From: Microplitis mediator
Taxonomy: Eukaryota > Arthropoda > Insecta > Hymenoptera > Braconidae
Direction of reading: 5' to 3'
NCBI RefSeq assembly: GCF_029852145.1
Contig: NC_079969.1
Location: 23,118,459 to 23,182,458 of the forward strand
DNA length: 64,000 nucleotides
Below are positions 25,810-36,440 of the stretch, piece by piece. Position numbers and translations under genes: made by a program. Every line of letters starts with the position of its first letter. The first letter of the stretch is position 1. Below the pieces are notes generated by a model. It saw nothing but the letters and a program-made list of their open reading frames with translations. It searched no databases and was not told where the DNA came from.

Positions 25810-25939
25810 GTTGAATTAGCGACACTTTGAGCTTCGGTTTTTTACCCCCACCATCAAAGCGAAATGTCTTAGGCATTGAGTTTAGATGGTGGGGGTAAAA
25901 ACCGAAAATATTCAAAACACAAAGTCTCGCTAATCCAAC
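25810..25939. mobile_element. 130-bp hairpin element
   Basis: Ends GTTGAATTAGCGACACTTTG and its inverted copy with mismatches; ACCCCCACCAT and ATGGTGGGGGT form the inner arms. Flanked by TATA-like ends, so TA insertion is likely. Non-coding. Confidence 0.65.
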
Positions 25940-26010
25940 TATACTGTATGTATTATTTTCTATAAACAAATCAAATTAAAAAGTACTATAAATTATTTGT
26001 CATAACCCTA

Positions 26011-26151
26011 CTCTGTAAACATGAATAAGTAAAAAAAATAAATATTCACCAATTCTGAGTGCCAACCGAACCACTTTTTGAAATTAGTGGTTCGGTTTGC
26101 ACTTGGAATTAGTGAATATTCACTTATTTTCACTAATTCATGTTTAGAGAA
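26011..26151. mobile_element. CTCTNTAAACATG hairpin, copy 1
   Basis: Ends CTCTGTAAACATGAATAAG and CTAATTCATGTTTAGAGAA pair, with inner arms AAGTGAATATTCACTAA and CCGAACCACTTTTTGAAA. TA is present on both sides. Closely related to 56177-56317. Confidence 0.75.
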
Positions 26152-26240
26152 TACTTAATTAACTTCATGTGTAATTTTCTTCTATTCAAATAAGCCATTT
26201 ATTAACTATTGTATAAATTATGTGTAAATCAATTTTTTTT

Positions 26241-26850
26241 AACTTCCTGCCATGAAAATTGCAAAATTTCAAAAAAAAGGAAGTTATTGGTTTCAGTCTG
26301 ATTTTCAAAAATTGAGTTTAGATCAGATTTCGACGTTTTGAGATCCTAAGAAGCTATTATGACTATTTCTGGATGGACCTCCGTGTGTGTAAACTTTTTT
26401 CTCGAACGATATCTTTGGAATGAATCAACCGATTCGAATGTTCTTGGCGGCAATCGAAAGGGCTTATCAAGGCTCAAAATTGGATAGAATTTAGAGTCAA
26501 TCAGTCGTGTAGTTTACAAGTTATAGGGAAAATAAAAATAAAAATTGTTTTTTTGTTTACGTTTTTTGCATATAATTAATAAGCCACTTGCCCGACTTGC
26601 CTCAACATGTATCCAGTTCTAAGTATCGGTGAGCTCTTTCGATCGCCACCAAGAACGCTCGAATCGGTTGATGCATTTCGAAGATATCGTTCGACAAAAA
26701 TTATGTTTTTTCAGTAAAATGTATGTTTTGTCGGTCTAACAGTAGTCCGAGCTCGAAGAGCTCAAAAATTTACTAGAAATAATGTTCTTGAGCTCCCTCA
26801 GCTCGCAAACAGCGGGAAGTTTTGGGGTTATCCCGCAGGATCAACCGTTT
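26241..26850. mobile_element. AACTTCCYGC repeat, copy 1
   Basis: Begins AACTTCCTGCCATGAAAATT and has AGCGGGAAGTTTTGGGG near its right end. Shares long text with 30527-31120, including GACGTTTTGA, AACCGATT, a GAGCTCGAAGAGCTC palindrome and a CCCGCAGGRTCAAC tail. The nature of the element is not recognised and no ORF is conserved between the copies. Confidence 0.65.
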
Positions 26851-27485
26851 TCCAGATTTTTTTTAATAAAATAAAAATATTCCGATGAAAAGGTTTAAAT
26901 ATAATTAGAGAAATAAAATTTTCGTTTTTTACGCGAAAGGTGAACGAGAAATCCGTAATCTCTTAGAATAAAAGTATTGTAATAGAGAGAGTGAATTTTC
27001 CCTCGATAGAAAGACACTTCAGGGAATAGCGTGTGGTTCTTGTGACATTATCGATTTCACGTTTAAATTATCCTTCGAAGCTTCCAGGCGTTCGCAATCC
27101 TTGCTGCATCGGCACGCTGCTTTAGAAAATACATGTACCCAAATACATATATGTATGTAGATATATATACATATATATCCATGCATATATATTTGAATAT
27201 ATAAGATGCTCGTCAGTCTATATAACGTATGTGCTCTGCAGTGCAGATAATACAGTTTAAATTTTATACGAACTTATATATATAATATAATTATATATAT
27301 ATAAGGATTAATTATTCATTAGTAAAATAATTGACACACTTAATACATTGATATTTAATAATGATATACTTATTAGTACGTAATGTGACATCCTCGGCTC
27401 AACGAGATATCTCAATAACTATGTGATTTCTAGGTTAATTAAATTTGTCAAGTATATTCTTATTTTTAAAAAATATCTAAAGGTA
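26851..27485. other. No supported feature
   Basis: AT-rich sequence with short TATA-type simple repeats near 27140-27300. Confidence 0.5.
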
Positions 27486-28403
27486 CACGGTAAGAAATGC
27501 ATGGCGTTCAACACCATGCTGGTATGGTCTCAAGACAGATACTAAAATAGTATGTGAAATATTCCAAGACAATACTGTAACGAGTCCCAGAAGTTCCGCG
27601 TTATTTACTATACTGTATAGTACTGGAGCTATTGTATTGCTTACATGTATGCATAGTAGGCACGGCGAAACAGTATGGCCTGAGAGCCATACTACAATGC
27701 CGAGGTCACAATGCTACTAGTTTTTCCCGCCACAATTTATGGCGTGTCAATCAATGTATCGTATTACTATCGTATTACCACCAAAACTATACAGATGTCG
27801 TTAGACTAGGTTTATCGGCCAGAAGCAATGTGGATACGGCAACGCAGTATGGGCTCGACGGCCATACTGACATTGTGTCGTCCGCGACAACTATGGCCAA
27901 TGTTACAGTTCCCGCAATGGTCGAATTATCTATACATACAATTTTATAACCTATAAAAACCTTCGATACCATACTGTATAGCGTTATTTACTATATAGTA
28001 CTGGAGCTATTGTATTGCTCACACGTATGCATGCAGGCACGGCGAAACAGCATGGCCCTGAGGCCCATGTAACAATGCCGGGGCACAATGCTACTAGTTT
28101 TTCCCGCCATAATTTCGGGCGTGTCAATCAATGTATACTATCGTAGTACCGCTACAACTATATAGATGTCGTTAGACTAGATTTATCGGCCACAAGCAAT
28201 GTGGATACGGCAATGCAGTATGGGCCTGACGGCCAAACTGACATTGCGGCATCCGCGACAACTTCTGCCAATGTTACTATTCCCGCAATGGTTGAATCAT
28301 CTATGCATACAATTTTATAACCTATAAAAATCTTCGATACCATACACTATGGCGTTCGAGCCCATACTGGCATAGTGATATCCGCAAAATATTTCTTACC
28401 GTG
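27486..28403. mobile_element. CACGGTAAGAAAT element, two-unit copy
   Basis: Ends CACGGTAAGAAATGCATGGC and ...GCAAAATATTTCTTACCGTG are flanked by TA inside a GGTACC word. The interior has two tandem copies of a unit with a period of about 383 bp (starts near 27598 and 27981), containing GCGTTATTTACTATA, TACTGGAGCTATTGTATTGC and CCTATAAAAA. Frames of 61 codons with an ATG occur once per unit on the minus strand (27787-27972 and 28158-28343). They look like by-products of the repeat rather than genes. Confidence 0.85.
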
Positions 28404-28924
28404 TACCATAAAATACATTTCTGAAAATTTTCATTTGCTCACAATAAACTGATACATTTATTTAAAATTGTCTTTGATATTTTTTTAATGTATCCGTTTT
28501 GCTCGTCCCTTCTTTATTTCTAGAACAATGAATAATTTAAAAATAGCATGTTAACTTCTTTTTTGAATGATATATTATCGGAAAAGAGATTATACGGTAG
28601 TTGTGTAGTTGACGGTACTTGGAAGATATTATGTTGCGAAGAAAGACTAGACGATTCGAAAGTCTTTACGTACAGGACTTAGTGTACTTCTCGAAGAAGG
28701 AAGCTTTAATCCGACTTTGTGAGCAATTGTCGAAAAAAAAGGACATCGACGATAGAATACAAGATTAATATTTAACTACTAGAAGATAATAAAGTTAAAT
28801 AGAATATTAGGTGGTGATAAAAAATACATGAAAATTTGGAAATTTCTAATGCACTTTTTATTCTTCTGAAGCCTTGAATATTTTCAATAAAATGTCAACG
28901 AGCAAAATAAAATCATTACGCAGA
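28404..28924. other. No supported feature
   Basis: AT-rich sequence, no gene or element seen. Confidence 0.5.
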
Positions 28925-29180
28925 AAAGAAGGACTTCTTGGGACAAGAAAAATTTTGCATAATCAAATGAAAACGAAATTTTTCTCAGGACTAAAAATTT
29001 TTTTTTGCCCTGAAAATTTTTTTTTGCCCCAAAAATTTTTTTCTTGACTCAAGAAAATTTTTTCTCGCCCCAAGAAAACTTTCGTTTTCAATTCATAATG
29101 CGAAAAATTTTTTAGGACAAGTAAAAATTTTCTTGGAGTGAGTAAAAGTTTTTCGCGCCAAGAAATCTTTTTTTTCTGTG
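28925..29180. mobile_element. CAAGAAAATTTTT repeat
   Basis: Repeated CAAGAAAAATTTT and AAAATTTTTTTTTGCCC motifs in both orientations, with GCATAAT...GAAAACGAAA matched by an inverted copy near 29080-29100. Same family as 2639-2715 and 55005-55162. Confidence 0.55.
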
Positions 29181-30526
29181 TACGAAAAGGCGAAATAAAT
29201 TATTCTAATACGATCAAAGAAATTAACTTTTGAATAAATAAATAAACTGTGAATAGAAAAAAAATGAAAAAATGCGTATTTCGATAATCGAAAAATCAGC
29301 GCGCGCATTTTTTAAAATTTATTTATTTATTGATTTGAAATTTATAAATTGTCTGATGTCTGCTATATTCACACTCATATAAAATTAATTAATCCTCAGA
29401 AATTTTTTTAGGTGCCCCTCCCTCCTCCCTTGGTTGAGCATATTGTTATTTAAAAAACTGTAAAAGCATAAAATTTTTTAAGTTATTTGAATTCAAAAAG
29501 TAAAAAAAATAAAAATACTTTACGACATCAAGTTACTTTTACGAGCAGAAGCGTTATGAACGTTCGATTTTTTGTTGTACCGTGTAACTTAACTCAAAAA
29601 ATGAAAACTAAAACAACATTTGTAAGAGTAAAAAAAAAAAATTTTTTTTATGCTACAAGTTTTATGTGTACGGTTCATCTGCATAATATTATATGAAACT
29701 TTAAAAAAATTTTAGCGTTGCAATTTACATAAGAATAACTGTTTTAAAATCAGATTTAATAAAAATGAAACAAAATATTTCATCCAGCTCTAGACTTTTG
29801 TTTGTAATACTTTCATTGCGGCTAAAAATTATTTTTCCATGGGAATTATTGTCGCTTTTAAATCATAAATTTACATTAAATGTTAAATTTAAAAGATTAG
29901 TGGACTTCGTTTGGAATATTTTTTTATATATCGAAATATAGCTATATTAGAGTAAACTGTTTTCATATAAAAATATATAAATATATATATTTCATCTAAT
30001 AGTAATATATAGAGAGATTATTAAAAAAAATGATAACATTATTTGTTAGTGACAACGAAATCAACGAGACTCGAGTTACAAAAGTGTATCGTACACGTTT
30101 TTAGGTTTTTTAAAAGTAAAGAGAAACGGCGGGATTATGGAAAAGCTTCTGTTCGCTGGAGACAAACTACCCAAGAAGCACCCGTAATTCGCAGTGGCTC
30201 AAGCTAGGGTAACGATTTCTAGGATGTGACGCGTGTGAAAATGAGCTCGTTCAACGAGTTGCACAGGCGCGCTATATAGTGCACTGACGTTATACATAGT
30301 TTACTATAGAGTTACTTTACTGGCTATTTTTCACCCCTTAGTAAATACAAAACGATCAGTTTCTTAGACGATAAAAAAAAGCTTTGATACTGAAGTTACC
30401 CAACTAATAATTTTTGGAATTCATTCAAAACGATAAATTATAAAAAAATAAATATTTGAAAAAATTGCACTTGTAGTTTTTTCAATTTTCTACATGTGCA
30501 TTTTTTTAGTTTTTTTAACTTCCCGC
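29181..30526. other. No supported feature
   Basis: AT-rich sequence, with a GC-richer patch at 30100-30300 that contains no recognisable exon. Confidence 0.5.
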
Positions 30527-31120
30527 TAAGAAAATTGTAAATTTTCAAAAATTCGGGAAATTATTGGTTTCGGTCCGATTTACGAAAATCGAATTTCCAT
30601 CAGATGTCGACGTTTTGAAGTCCGAGGGAGCTATTCTGACTAATTTCACGATGATGTCCGAGTGTATGTACGTATGTAAATACCTGTATCTTTTGAACGG
30701 ATGAACCGATTTTGAACTTTAAGGTGTCATTCGACGCGGATTGTCAATATCTTGAAGCCGAGAGAAAATTGAGCTTGATCGGTAGGGCTCGTTCAGAGAT
30801 ATTTCAAAAATAAAGTTTTTCGAAAAATGTTTTTTTTTGATAACTTTTAATGTGCTCGGTAGATTGATTCCAAAATGGACTGGGCTCTAGAGCTTTATAA
30901 GCCGCGTCGATTGCCGCCTCAACCATCAAAATCGGTTTATTCGTTCGCGAGATATCGTGGGATAAAGAAATGCTAAAAAATGTTTTTTTACAAAACAATG
31001 GCATACAAAAGTATTTGCGAGCTCGAAGAGCTTGAAAATGTATTCACAATAGTGTTTTCGAGCTCAACGAGCTCGAAAACAGCGGGAAGTTTTGGGGCTG
31101 GCCCGCAGGGTCAACTTATA
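30527..31120. mobile_element. AACTTCCYGC repeat, copy 2
   Basis: Begins AACTTCCCGCTAAGAAAATT and carries AGCGGGAAGTTTTGGGG and CCCGCAGGGTCAAC at the right, colinear with 26241-26850. A GAGCTCGAAGAGCT/GAGCTCAACGAGCTC palindromic pair precedes the right end. No conserved ORF. Confidence 0.65.
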
Positions 31121-31200
31121 GACCGATTTTTTTTTTGTAATTGATTTGTTAAAAAAAAAAATTCAAAAATTGTTATTCTCTATTAACTTAATAAAGAATG

Positions 31201-31240
31201 CACACACACGCGCACACATGCACACACACTCGTACATACA
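31201..31240. repeat. (CA)n microsatellite
   Basis: Interrupted CACACA repeat. Confidence 0.9.
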
Positions 31241-31278
31241 TCCCGTGTAACATAACTCATAAATATTTTTTTTATGTC

Positions 31279-31412
31279 CACTGAAATTCGTCAGTAGAAC
31301 CGAAAAAATCGGTAGCGGCTACCGAAAAATAGTCAGTGGCAGCTACCGAAAAATAATCAGTGGCTGCTACCGATTAACAATCAGTAGCTGCTACTGATTA
31401 TTTTTTTCCGTG
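31279..31412. mobile_element. CACTGAAA/GGTAGC element, short copy
   Basis: Left end CACTGAAATTCGTCAGTAG, right end CTGATTATTTTTTTCCGTG, followed by TA. Interior of GGTAGCGGCTACC and CAGTGGCAGCTACC palindromes as in 9045-10315. Confidence 0.7.
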
Positions 31413-32347
31413 TAGGATCATGAAGCTTAGAGATCATGTTTCGGTTTACTACAATGAAGCAGAATTAAAAATATAAATTAAAATACATGAAATTATACTT
31501 TTTGATTTGAATCGACTTTTTTTGTTTTCATAGGTACCAGAAATTTTTTTCATTACCATAGAGTTCTGAAGTTGATGGTTGTGAGAGAGTTTCAATTCTA
31601 AATTCAAATGTAATATTTTTCTTACGTATTATTTTAAAATATAAGTGAAAAAGTATTCACTTTTAGAATTTTTTCGAAGTCATTTTCAACTTCCTGTCAT
31701 GGGAATTGAATAGTTTCAATTGAAAAGAAAATTCTGATTTTTGAAATTAATAATGAAAGCTTGTAGTTAATCTGCATGCGCTGGATAGTTAGATCGTGTG
31801 AATCTGTTTTACCAGTAGAAGCTTGATTTAGACAGGTTGAATTAAAATTTTGGGTCGAAAATTTAAACCTGCAGCAGGCAGTTGGATCACTTGTCTAAAG
31901 TGAGAGTATTTGCAAGCGAAACAACAATTCAGCCTAGAGCTGTAGAGCGTGACTATGCAAACAGTGAAGCTTCCCCGAAGGAATTCAACTTCACAGTTTT
32001 GTGACAGCTGTGTCTGAGCGGTGAAGATGAAGTTAACCCGGAATCAGAGAGGACTAAATTTGTATGTCACAGAATAGTATAATTGCTCTCAAGAAGAGGA
32101 AAAATTAGATTTGATAATTAATCTACGGTTTATAAACTATTATAAGATTTGTTTTACTTTTAAGTAAAGTCGAAAAATTGCTAATTAAATTTGTACATGA
32201 TAAGTATTATTATTATTAAACCTTTTACATCCAGCTTAATATCAGCCTTAAATTTTTAAAACTGATTTATGGAAGCATAAACTAATATATTTAATTTTGA
32301 AAATTAGACTTAATCTTGGACTTATTTATACATTCATATTTATTTGA
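31413..32347. other. No supported feature
   Basis: AT-rich sequence. AACTTCCTGTCATGGGAATT near 31690 is a likely short relic of the AACTTCCYGC repeat. Confidence 0.45.
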
Positions 32348-32412
32348 AGCCACCCCTGCAGTTCAGTTGGAAAAGCGGCTGCACGTGTAATAAAAGCTCG
32401 ATGGTTAAAACT
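32348..32412 (+). ncRNA. Degenerate tRNA-like sequence
   Basis: GCAGTTCAGTTGGAAAAGCG resembles a tRNA D-arm/A box (compare the usual AGCTCAGTTGG) and is followed about 25 nt later by a damaged B-box-like GATGGTTAAAAC. No cloverleaf closes. Possible remnant of a tRNA-derived SINE. Confidence 0.3.
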
Positions 32413-32488
32413 TATTTAAAATTTTTATTTAATAAAGTTTAATATAATCATAAATAGCCATATATGAAAATTCGCTAATTTTCATATA

Positions 32489-32870
32489 TACGGACAAAAA
32501 AATTAGTAGCAGCTACTGATTTTTTCCAGTAGCTGCTCACAATTTTCTCAGGATTGACTACCGACTATTTCAGTAGCAGCTACCGATTTTTCCTAGTAGC
32601 TGCTCACAATTTTCTCAGGATTGACTACCGACCATTTCAGTAGCAGCTACCGATTTTTCCCAGTAGCTGCTCACAATTTTCTCAGGATTGACTACCGACC
32701 ATTTCAGTAGCAGCTACCGGAATAATGGTCCACCGTTACCATTTATTTCGATATTGGCTACTAAAAATTAATCGGTAAGAGCTACCGATTATGTCAGTAG
32801 CCGATGCGGAAATAATCAGTAGCAGCTACCGAAAAATACTCAGTAGCTGCTACTGATTTTCTTCTCCGTG
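32489..32870. mobile_element. CACKG/GTAGCAGC element with 67-bp repeats
   Basis: Left end TACGGACAAAAAAATTAG (one change from CACGG), right end CTTCTCCGTG. Three tandem copies of a 67-bp unit start near 32527, 32594 and 32661 (CAGTAGCTGCTCACAATTTT...). The remainder is GTAGCAGCTACCG palindromes. Confidence 0.75.
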
Positions 32871-33593
32871 CATGATCCGTATATGCTCTATACATGAACA
32901 AATATGGTTCATTTTTGACGGGTCTTTTTTCAATTAAAAACATTTGCTATGATTTGAATTTAATAGGATTAGATCATGTAAATTTTAAATTGAAGAAATA
33001 AAATAACATTCGTGACAAACTGTTTTTTTAATTACTAAAAACCTACTTATCAAAAGACCTTAAAAGCTTACCGACTTGGTGTCGGCTTAGCTACCCAGCT
33101 TTGAAATAACAGCGATAAAATAACGGAGTAACATAATAACTGGAATAAAAATAACCTTTACAAAAATTACCGGAAGTATAAATTAAGTACGAAGTATCAG
33201 TAAAAATAAACGTTAAAAAAATTATAATGAAAATTTCGAAATTTTTTAGTATCTGATATTATAGTTGTGTTGAAATATTTATTGATTTGATATTATGCTA
33301 TGATTGTTATTGATGGATGTTACTTTTGATTGATGATTGATTTTGATTGATGATAATTGATATTGTTTGTGATTTAATAATGAGTCTCTTTTAATTACAG
33401 GACAATGTTAACCACCAAAAAAATATACAATGTAAAATGTGGCGTTGCTATTATTAAAATTCACTATTTTTCTTTATTTTCATTTTATTCTTATTCACCA
33501 AAAACTGATATCCTCGAAAATTTTAATTTTTTTTATTTTCCATTTTGTAATCAATCATTTCAATGACTCCAGCAAATCTAAATCGCACTTAGC
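32871..33593. other. No supported feature
   Basis: AT-rich sequence with a low-complexity TTGATTGATG tract near 33300-33370. Confidence 0.5.
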
Positions 33594-34916
33594 ACTCATA
33601 TTTTAAAACCAAAAGAAGTCATACTGTCTTCAAAATTCAAATTTTAAAAAGCCCGCGTTTAATTGAACACCGAACCAGAAAATTTTTCCAAAAATGAATA
33701 CAACTTATATGACAATCAATTTTTCAGTTGAAAACGAATGTAATTTCCCTGCCATCTAATGTTTTACTAGGGACAAAACAGGACTACACTTCCAACGCTT
33801 GGACCGCAGGAGGTTAATTATGATTTTTTAATGTTTCATTTACATCTGAAATTTATCTCGGCTGTTATATTCTCGGGTCATGCCACAAATCAATCAAATT
33901 TCGTATTATCCTGAAAGTATTAAGAAAAATTTTGCCTCAAAACGTCGAAATTCGTTACCATTTCGAGTTAAAAAATCTCTCAGAAACGAACAATTTTAAA
34001 CTTTTACTTTCCATAGAAACTAAAAATATTTTTCAGCTCAAAGACTCAAATTTCAAAAATTTGTTCAAAAGCTTGAAGAAATTTATAGGAATTCTTTCAA
34101 GCATAGAAAAAGTTTATTGATTGCGCAGTTTTTCATCTAACGACAAACGATAATTTGTAATGGAAGCATTGAAGTATTGATTATATTATTTCTAGAACGC
34201 GAATATAACACGAAGTACTAGGCATATTAATTGTATGCTCTAACAGTTTATTAGAACAAGTATAAATATAATGGCTGCTATTAATCAAGGCATGATTATG
34301 TAAGATTTATTGTTGGCATTATTTGTCCATTAAAAAACTAATAGTTTTCAGTAACATTGAACATCGCAGTTCCCGTACTTTATTGCAGACAAGACTCTCA
34401 TAAAATGAAAGTATACAATGATTGTAAAAATTTTCATTATTACAACGATACTGTGTTACTTAAAAAGTTTTTAGTAACGATCATTATATACCATTACATA
34501 GAAATATTGTGCCAACTTTTTCAATTGTCTCCTGTAGTACTTTGTTATAATACTGGGTGTGTCTGTGATGTATAATTGTGTGTACATTGTTACCAAAGTA
34601 AAGCGAAAACATTGAGATTTAAGAGAATCCTCTTTGCATTTATTGTTAACTCATTACTCATTATATTTTACTACAATCATAAGTTACACTGTTATGATTA
34701 AACTTGGAAATAATAAGTACCGGAGCTATGAATACATTGGAAAGTACAATAGAACAGAGTTTAAATTAAGTGACAAATATTCTTGAAAAGGAATTAATTC
34801 CAGAACGCGATGACCATCAGTGGAACAAAAGAATAAAAGAATCAAAAAGAATAAAATCGGAGGAAAGAACGGGGCAAGTTGATAGTCGACACTCATACGC
34901 AAAGAACAAAACGCTA
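33594..34916 (+). repeat. Tandem segmental duplication, first copy
   Basis: Shares long colinear text with 34917-36440: AAGCCCGCGTTTAATTGAAC, GGACCGCAGGAGGTTAATTA, TATTCTCGGGTCATGCCACA and GCGATGACCATCAGTGG. It contains about 690 bp (roughly 34095-34784) missing from the second copy. It lacks the transposon at 35014-35905 and so shows that element's empty site (ACTTATATGACAATC near 33696). Confidence 0.75.
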
Positions 34917-36440
34917 AAAAAGTCATATTGTCTTCAAAATTTACATTTTGAAAAGCCCGCGTTTAATTGAACACTAAACCAGAAAATTTTTCCAAAAACG
35001 AATACAACTTATATATGGTAAGAAATATTTTGCGGATATCACTATGCCAGTATGGGCGTGAATGCCATACTGTATGGTATCGAAGATTTTTATAGGTTAT
35101 AAAATACATGCATAGATGATTCAACCATTGCGGGAATAGTAACATTGGCAATAGTTGTCGCGGACGCCGCAATGTCAGTATGGCCGTCGAGCCTATACTG
35201 CGTTGCCGTATCCACAATGTTTTTGGCCGATAAACCTAGTCTAACGACATCTATAGAGTTTTGGTGGTAATACGACAGTATACATTGATTGACACGCCAA
35301 AAATTATGGCGGGAAAAACTAGTTGCATTGTGCGCCGGCATTGTTACATGGGCCTCAGGGCCATGCTGTTTTGCCGTGCCTGCTATGCATACGTGTTAGC
35401 AATACAATAGCTCCAGTACTATATAGTAAATAACGCCATACTGTATGGTATCGAAGATTTTTATAGGTTATAAAATTGTATGCATAGATAATTCAACCAT
35501 TGCGGGAATAGTAACATTGTCAATAGTTGTCGCGGACGCCGCAATGTCAGTATGGCCGTCGAACCCATACTGCGTTGCCGTATCCACAATGTTTCTGGCA
35601 GATAAACCTAGTCTAACGACATCTATATAGTTTTGGTGGTAATACGATAGTATACATTGATTGACACGCCAAAAATTGTGGCGGTAAAAACTAGTTGCAT
35701 TGTGCCCTCGGCTTTGTAGTATGGGTCTCAGGGCCATGTTGTTTTGCTACGCCTGCTATGCATACGTGTGAGCAATACAATAGCTTCAGTACTATACAGT
35801 ATAGTGAATAACGCCATACTGTCTTGGAATATTTCACATACTATTTTAGTATCTGTCTTGAGACCATACCAGCATGGTGTTGAACGCCATGCATTTCTTA
35901 CCATGTATGACAATCAATTTTTCAATAGAAAATGAATGTAATTTTGACATCGAAATTTGTCATTTATATTTATTATAATTGCCTGCCATCTAATGTCTTA
36001 CAAGGGACAATACAGGACTACACTTTCAACGCTTGAGCCGCAGGAGGTTAATTATGATTTTTTAATGTTTCATTTACAGCTGAAATTTATCTCGACTGTT
36101 ATATTCTCGGGACATGCCACAAATGAATAAAAATTCGTATTATCCTGAAAGTATTCACAAAAATTTTATCTCCAATCGTCAAAATTCGAGTCAAAAAATC
36201 TCTCAGAAACAGATAATTTTAAATTTTTACTCTCCATAGCGGAAACTAAAAATATTTTTCAGATCAAAGACTAAAATTTCAAAAATTTGTTTCAACGCTT
36301 ACAGAAATTTATAGGGATTCCAGGAAAAAGAATTAATTCCAGACCGCGATGACCATCAGTGGGAAAAAAGAATAAAAGAAAAAAATCTGAGGAAAGAACG
36401 GGACGACAGTCGACACTCATACGCAAAGAGCAAAACGCTG
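34917..36440 (+). repeat. Tandem segmental duplication, second copy
   Basis: Second copy of the segment at 33594-34916, joined near the shared CACTCATACGCAAAGA text. It is interrupted by the element at 35014-35905 and shorter between TATAGGGATTC and AATTAATTCC (about 36320). No gene is visible in either copy. Confidence 0.75.
35014..35905. mobile_element. CACGGTAAGAAAT element inside the duplication
   Basis: Ends TATGGTAAGAAATATTTTGC and ...CATTTCTTACCATG, flanked by TA. Compared with the empty site at 33696, exactly the element plus one TA has been added. The orientation is opposite to 27486-28403. It holds two units with a period of 371 bp (35064 and 35435). The 61-codon frame is intact in the second unit (35445-35630) and frameshifted in the first. 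Confidence 0.85.

Noticed and set aside
32348..32412. Functional tRNA gene
   Set aside because: The B box is damaged and no cloverleaf closes, so only a degenerate tRNA-like call is kept.
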